Assembly (NCBI RefSeq): GCF_943734655.1
Contig: NC_071354.1
Coordinates: forward strand, 156,261,142-156,325,141
DNA: 64,000 nucleotides
Reading direction: 5' to 3'
Source: Sabethes cyaneus
Lineage: Eukaryota > Arthropoda > Insecta > Diptera > Culicidae
Below the pieces are notes generated by a model. It saw nothing but the letters and a program-made list of their open reading frames with translations. It did not search any database and was not told the origin of the DNA. Both the position numbers and the translations under genes were made by a program. Of this stretch, positions 62,101 to 64,000 are shown piece after piece (the first letter of the stretch is position 1; each line of letters begins with the position of its first letter).

Positions 62101-62708
62101 ACCACATTGTAATCCCTTAGATCCTTTGTTTCAATATTTTTTGTTTCAATGCAAATTTCCTTATTTGCTATATTAATAATTCTTACGGGTAATTTCCCTT
62201 CTTTTGGAACTGATATTGAATTTGCTATGAAAACATGTGGCATTATTTCTTGTTGTAGTACCACACAAGTACCCGTCACACCGGTATCAACGTACCTTAC
62301 CACCTCAGTACGAGCCGGTATAATGTAGCATGTTTCAGTTTTTGGTTGTTGCAATCTCATCTCCATACCCACAAAATCAACAATGGCTCCAAATTCTCTC
62401 AAAAAATCTGTGCCAATCAAGCCGTTAACTGCATCCGGCAAGCTCTCTATAATATTAAATTTAATGGGATATTCCACAGACTTGTACCCCACAAAAGTGT
62501 CAACGGATCCCAGAGTACGGGTTACTCCGTTTACACCACTGATTTCTAATGTGTGTGAATTATTGATATTGATAAATTCGGGAAGACATCTTTTGTCCAG
62601 AATACAACAAGATGCTCCACTGTCAATTATGAGTTCTATTACTCTGCCAAATAATTTAAATTTTGCTCTGAGAGCCTTCTTCGCACTAAAATTAACGAAA
62701 AAGATCGA
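59199..62708 (-). CDS. pol: Ty3/gypsy Pol polyprotein (PR-RT-RH-IN)
   Basis: The frame is open for 1,169 codons after a TAA at 62709-62711. It is in the +1 frame relative to gag and has no ATG near its start, so expression as a Gag-Pol fusion is likely. Counted from the first open codon: aspartic protease LIIDSGAS at about 26-33; reverse transcriptase with WRLVVDYRKLN (about 326-336), a LDLSQGYYQ box and catalytic YLDD (428-431); RNase H with TDASG (about 578-582) and YSDHRPL; integrase zinc domain with two His and CKQC (838-878); catalytic Asp907, Asp966 and Glu1002, the last two separated by exactly 35 residues; and a GPY/F-type KFIGPYRV near the C-terminus. No chromodomain and no env follow. 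The protein cuts Gag-Pol, copies the RNA to DNA and integrates it. All catalytic residues checked are present and no stop interrupts it, so the copy may be recent and competent. Confidence 0.95.
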   Translation of the reverse strand, partial: SIFFVNFSAKKALRAKFKLFGRVIELIIDSGASCCILDKRCLPEFININNSHTLEISGVNGVTRTLGSVDTFVGYKSVEYPIKFNIIESLPDAVNGLIGTDFLREFGAIVDFVGMEMRLQQPKTETCYIIPARTEVVRYVDTGVTGTCVVLQQEIMPHVFIANSISVPKEGKLPVRIINIANKEICIETKNIETKDLRDYNVVGKIKLPKYDTNRASKLLNELNLKHLTKQDQAEMQRLCLKYADVFCLKDDKLTVTDKYTSSIKIKDGTTPIFSKQYRLPLAQKREINDQIDRMMSDGVIEKTSSEWNSPILLVPKKSANDKKKWRLVVDYRKLNNVLENDTFPLPNIEEVIDSLAGAKYFSHLDLSQGYYQCNLKQEDRPLTAFSTSSGQYQMTRLPMGLKISPASFSRLMTIAMAGLNGEKCLVYLDDLIIFGRNLEEHNKNLSNVFRRLREVNLKLNPEKCNFLQENLVYLGHYISAEGIRPDPAKIEAVKKWPIPSTADEVKRFVAFANYYRKHIKDFARLCTPLNKLTRKGVKFEWSSECHNSFENLKQCFINPPVLDYPDLTETNKFNLHTDASGYAIGAVLSNSNGKPVAYASKTLNKAESNYSTIEKELLAMVWAIKHFRPYLYGRRFEVYSDHRPLVYLFTLADPSSRLTKFRLALEEYDFEVTFRKGSENVIADALSRISIQDLKTLQGKTVLVVTRASKLKGEKANDDRTDQPSSKQDKYVKMVMKDNIKSMQISTDVIEIPLKRTQIDLRAMLSKVAEYSKINNIKYIIIKNNKETYDVIKKYEELQIYGRPSSVKTLPILIKIGEQIEEVTDERSKLLILNDYHILPTAGHAGIRRTLATISKRYFWKNMKCDVENFIKKCKQCQISKVGRCGKTPMIITTTASTAFEKIYVDLVGPLIPTNGYEYILTTQCELTKFITATPIPNKSTETVAKAFVEHVILKYGVPQRIASDRGTEFMSSLFTSIAKLLNIQKLNSTAYHHETIGSLENTHKCLGNFLRIYCNEKLFSWVHWIPFYTFAYNNTVHTNTGYTPFYLVFGKNSNMPSNLTNDNPVPIYDIDNYSKQLTLKLQVCHQEIRENLLSSKMKRTMKNNLNIVPKCYNKDDLVLIKNEIGKKLDNKFIGPYRVVEDIDSNIRVEINGKEDIIHKNRIKSYKE

Positions 62709-63987
62709 TTAAATGTGCCTCTTCTACAGGTTGTTGTTGTTGCTGTTGTTGTGTTTGTTGTTGCTGTTGTTGTCGTTGCTGAGGTTCGGCCATATGTGCC
62801 ACATGACCGTTGTTCCTCCCGCGACTGTTATTTCCTCGGTAGGTTTGGTTGGTTTGGTGGTTATTGTTATAACCATAGTTGTTATTGTGTTGTGTACCCC
62901 TACCACGGTACCTAGTGTTTCCTCGGTAACCACCACGACCTCTAGAGCTTCCTCGGCTTCTCCAATTATTTCGATCGTTGCCCCTATAGGGCGTTCTTCC
63001 TGATGTGCACCATAGTGCCATCATATTTTCTAAACTATTTTCAGTTTTTGGAGTACTTTGGCACTCCAACGCATCCGATATCGCTTTATTTAGCGATGTC
63101 GGATTCCGTGCTTTTACGAAAAATTGTGTTGAGGGATCTTTCAATCCCTCGACAAATGCCTGAACCGCTACAGGTTCGACAATATTTAGGGCTGCCGCCT
63201 CACTTGGGAAAGTTCCCATTGAAACGTGTGCGGCTGCCAATTTAGCGGACAGGTTTTCTATGTCCGCGCCGAACTCTGCGATTTGTTTAGAATGTTGTTT
63301 TTTCAATGCCATCTCCTTTTCCACCGCTCTCGGTGTAATCTTCACCGAAAATTTTCTTTTCAGTGCATCAAACGCCTCGGCGGTTGTTCGGGCATTATCG
63401 ATTGCCCCGTGGGCTGCGCCTACTAGCCTTGTTTTTAAAAATTTCAGGACGTCTGCTGGTGGAACTCCGTTGGAGTATTCCTCCAGCAATTCGACGGTTT
63501 CAATAAATATGGACAGTTTCGATGGTTCGCCATTATATCTGTCGACTACCTTCATGGCCAAGCTAAGGTCTAGTTTGGTCGCCATTTCGTAGCGTTCTTC
63601 TTCTTCGAAGTCTGAAAATTCTTCTTGAAGAACTTCCTCGTCGTCGTTTGATTCCTCTGAGTCTTCTTCGTTATCTTGTATTTTCGAATTTTCACCCTCA
63701 CCCCCTTTAGTGCCTTCAGGGGCTAAGGTGTCGTCTAGGTTAGCAGGTACTGAGCCAAGCAGCTTATAGCACTGCCTAGCAACAGACTTCAGTTGTAGAT
63801 ATCTTCTTTTAAATTGGGCTTTAGTCTCTATTGCTTTACATTTGTTTACGGCCCTTTTTAGCTCTTCTAATATGGTTTGGATTTCCTTTATTTTCCTTAC
63901 CTTAGTGCCTGGTTTATAATTGGCATGTTTTTTTAAATTAGCATGTAATTTCCCTAACGCATCTCCTGCTTTGAAAAATTCTTCCAT
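62692..63987 (-). CDS. gag: Ty3/gypsy Gag structural protein
   Basis: The frame has 431 codons from ATG at 63987, in a good context (TGGAATGG). The frame is also open upstream to the window edge, so an earlier start beyond 64000 is possible. The layout: a Lys-rich helical N-terminus (1-80), a very acidic segment with many Glu and Asp (about 97-133), a capsid-like helical region (about 138-310, including DALKRKFS), an RG/Asn-rich basic region (about 331-395) and a Gln-rich stretch (403-419) encoded by a CAA/CAG repeat. No CCHC zinc knuckle is present; the RG-rich tail probably binds RNA instead. It would assemble the intracellular particle that packages element RNA. It ends HLIDLFR, and the pol frame overlaps its last codons in +1. 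Confidence 0.9.
   Translation of the reverse strand: MEEFFKAGDALGKLHANLKKHANYKPGTKVRKIKEIQTILEELKRAVNKCKAIETKAQFKRRYLQLKSVARQCYKLLGSVPANLDDTLAPEGTKGGEGENSKIQDNEEDSEESNDDEEVLQEEFSDFEEEERYEMATKLDLSLAMKVVDRYNGEPSKLSIFIETVELLEEYSNGVPPADVLKFLKTRLVGAAHGAIDNARTTAEAFDALKRKFSVKITPRAVEKEMALKKQHSKQIAEFGADIENLSAKLAAAHVSMGTFPSEAAALNIVEPVAVQAFVEGLKDPSTQFFVKARNPTSLNKAISDALECQSTPKTENSLENMMALWCTSGRTPYRGNDRNNWRSRGSSRGRGGYRGNTRYRGRGTQHNNNYGYNNNHQTNQTYRGNNSRGRNNGHVAHMAEPQQRQQQQQQTQQQQQQQPVEEAHLIDLFR
62695..62708 (-). promoter_or_regulatory. Likely +1 ribosomal frameshift window between gag and pol
   Basis: The pol frame opens only after its TAA at 62709-62711, and gag stops at 62692-62694. Any shift must therefore occur within about 14 nt reading C-GAT-CTT-TTT-CGT just before the gag TAA. 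A +1 slip on the T run (TTT to TTC with CGT in the A site) would join the frames. The alternative of stop-and-restart lacks an ATG. A sequencing or mutational indel cannot be excluded. Confidence 0.5.
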
Positions 63988-64000
63988 TCCAGTGATAGTG

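Overview
The window looks like repeat-rich intergenic or heterochromatic DNA from an insect, most likely a dipteran and quite possibly a mosquito. The grounds are an intact insect-type Ty3/gypsy element, decayed LINE and mariner fragments, a tRNA-derived SINE, and low-copy repeats with (CAGA)n tails that I recall (not searched) from culicid genomes. I see no confident host gene.

Layout: (1) 1-436 is AT-rich flank. (2) 437-38195 is one uninterrupted satellite of roughly 640 copies of a 59-bp, pyrimidine-rich monomer built from four TTTTCT-headed sub-blocks, with internal higher-order duplications, a homogeneous core and degenerate edges. (3) 38196-42948 is non-repetitive AT-rich DNA without a supportable gene. 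(4) 42949-46068 is a composite repeat: three ~96-bp tandem units, then diverged repeats, then 2,075 bp of perfect (CAGA)n. (5) 46069-51549 is mostly unique DNA with a hairpin element, a hammerhead-ribozyme-like motif and a broken LINE. (6) 51550-57645 is a graveyard of at least two non-LTR retrotransposon families and a mariner remnant, nested and rearranged. (7) 58169-58772 is a tRNA-like SINE running into 427 bp of (TCTG)n. (8) 58774-64000 is a minus-strand Ty3/gypsy retrotransposon: putative 3' LTR, pol and gag, with its 5' end beyond the window.

The only intact proteins are Gag and Pol of the gypsy element. Pol carries protease, reverse transcriptase, RNase H and integrase with all the catalytic residues I looked for, and lies in the +1 frame relative to gag with only a 14-nt window in which a shift could occur. 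Everything else that encodes protein is broken by stops, frameshifts or deletions. The most unusual item is the 37.8-kb satellite, whose every monomer resembles a 3' splice acceptor (branch-point-like TTAAC, pyrimidine tract, CAG).
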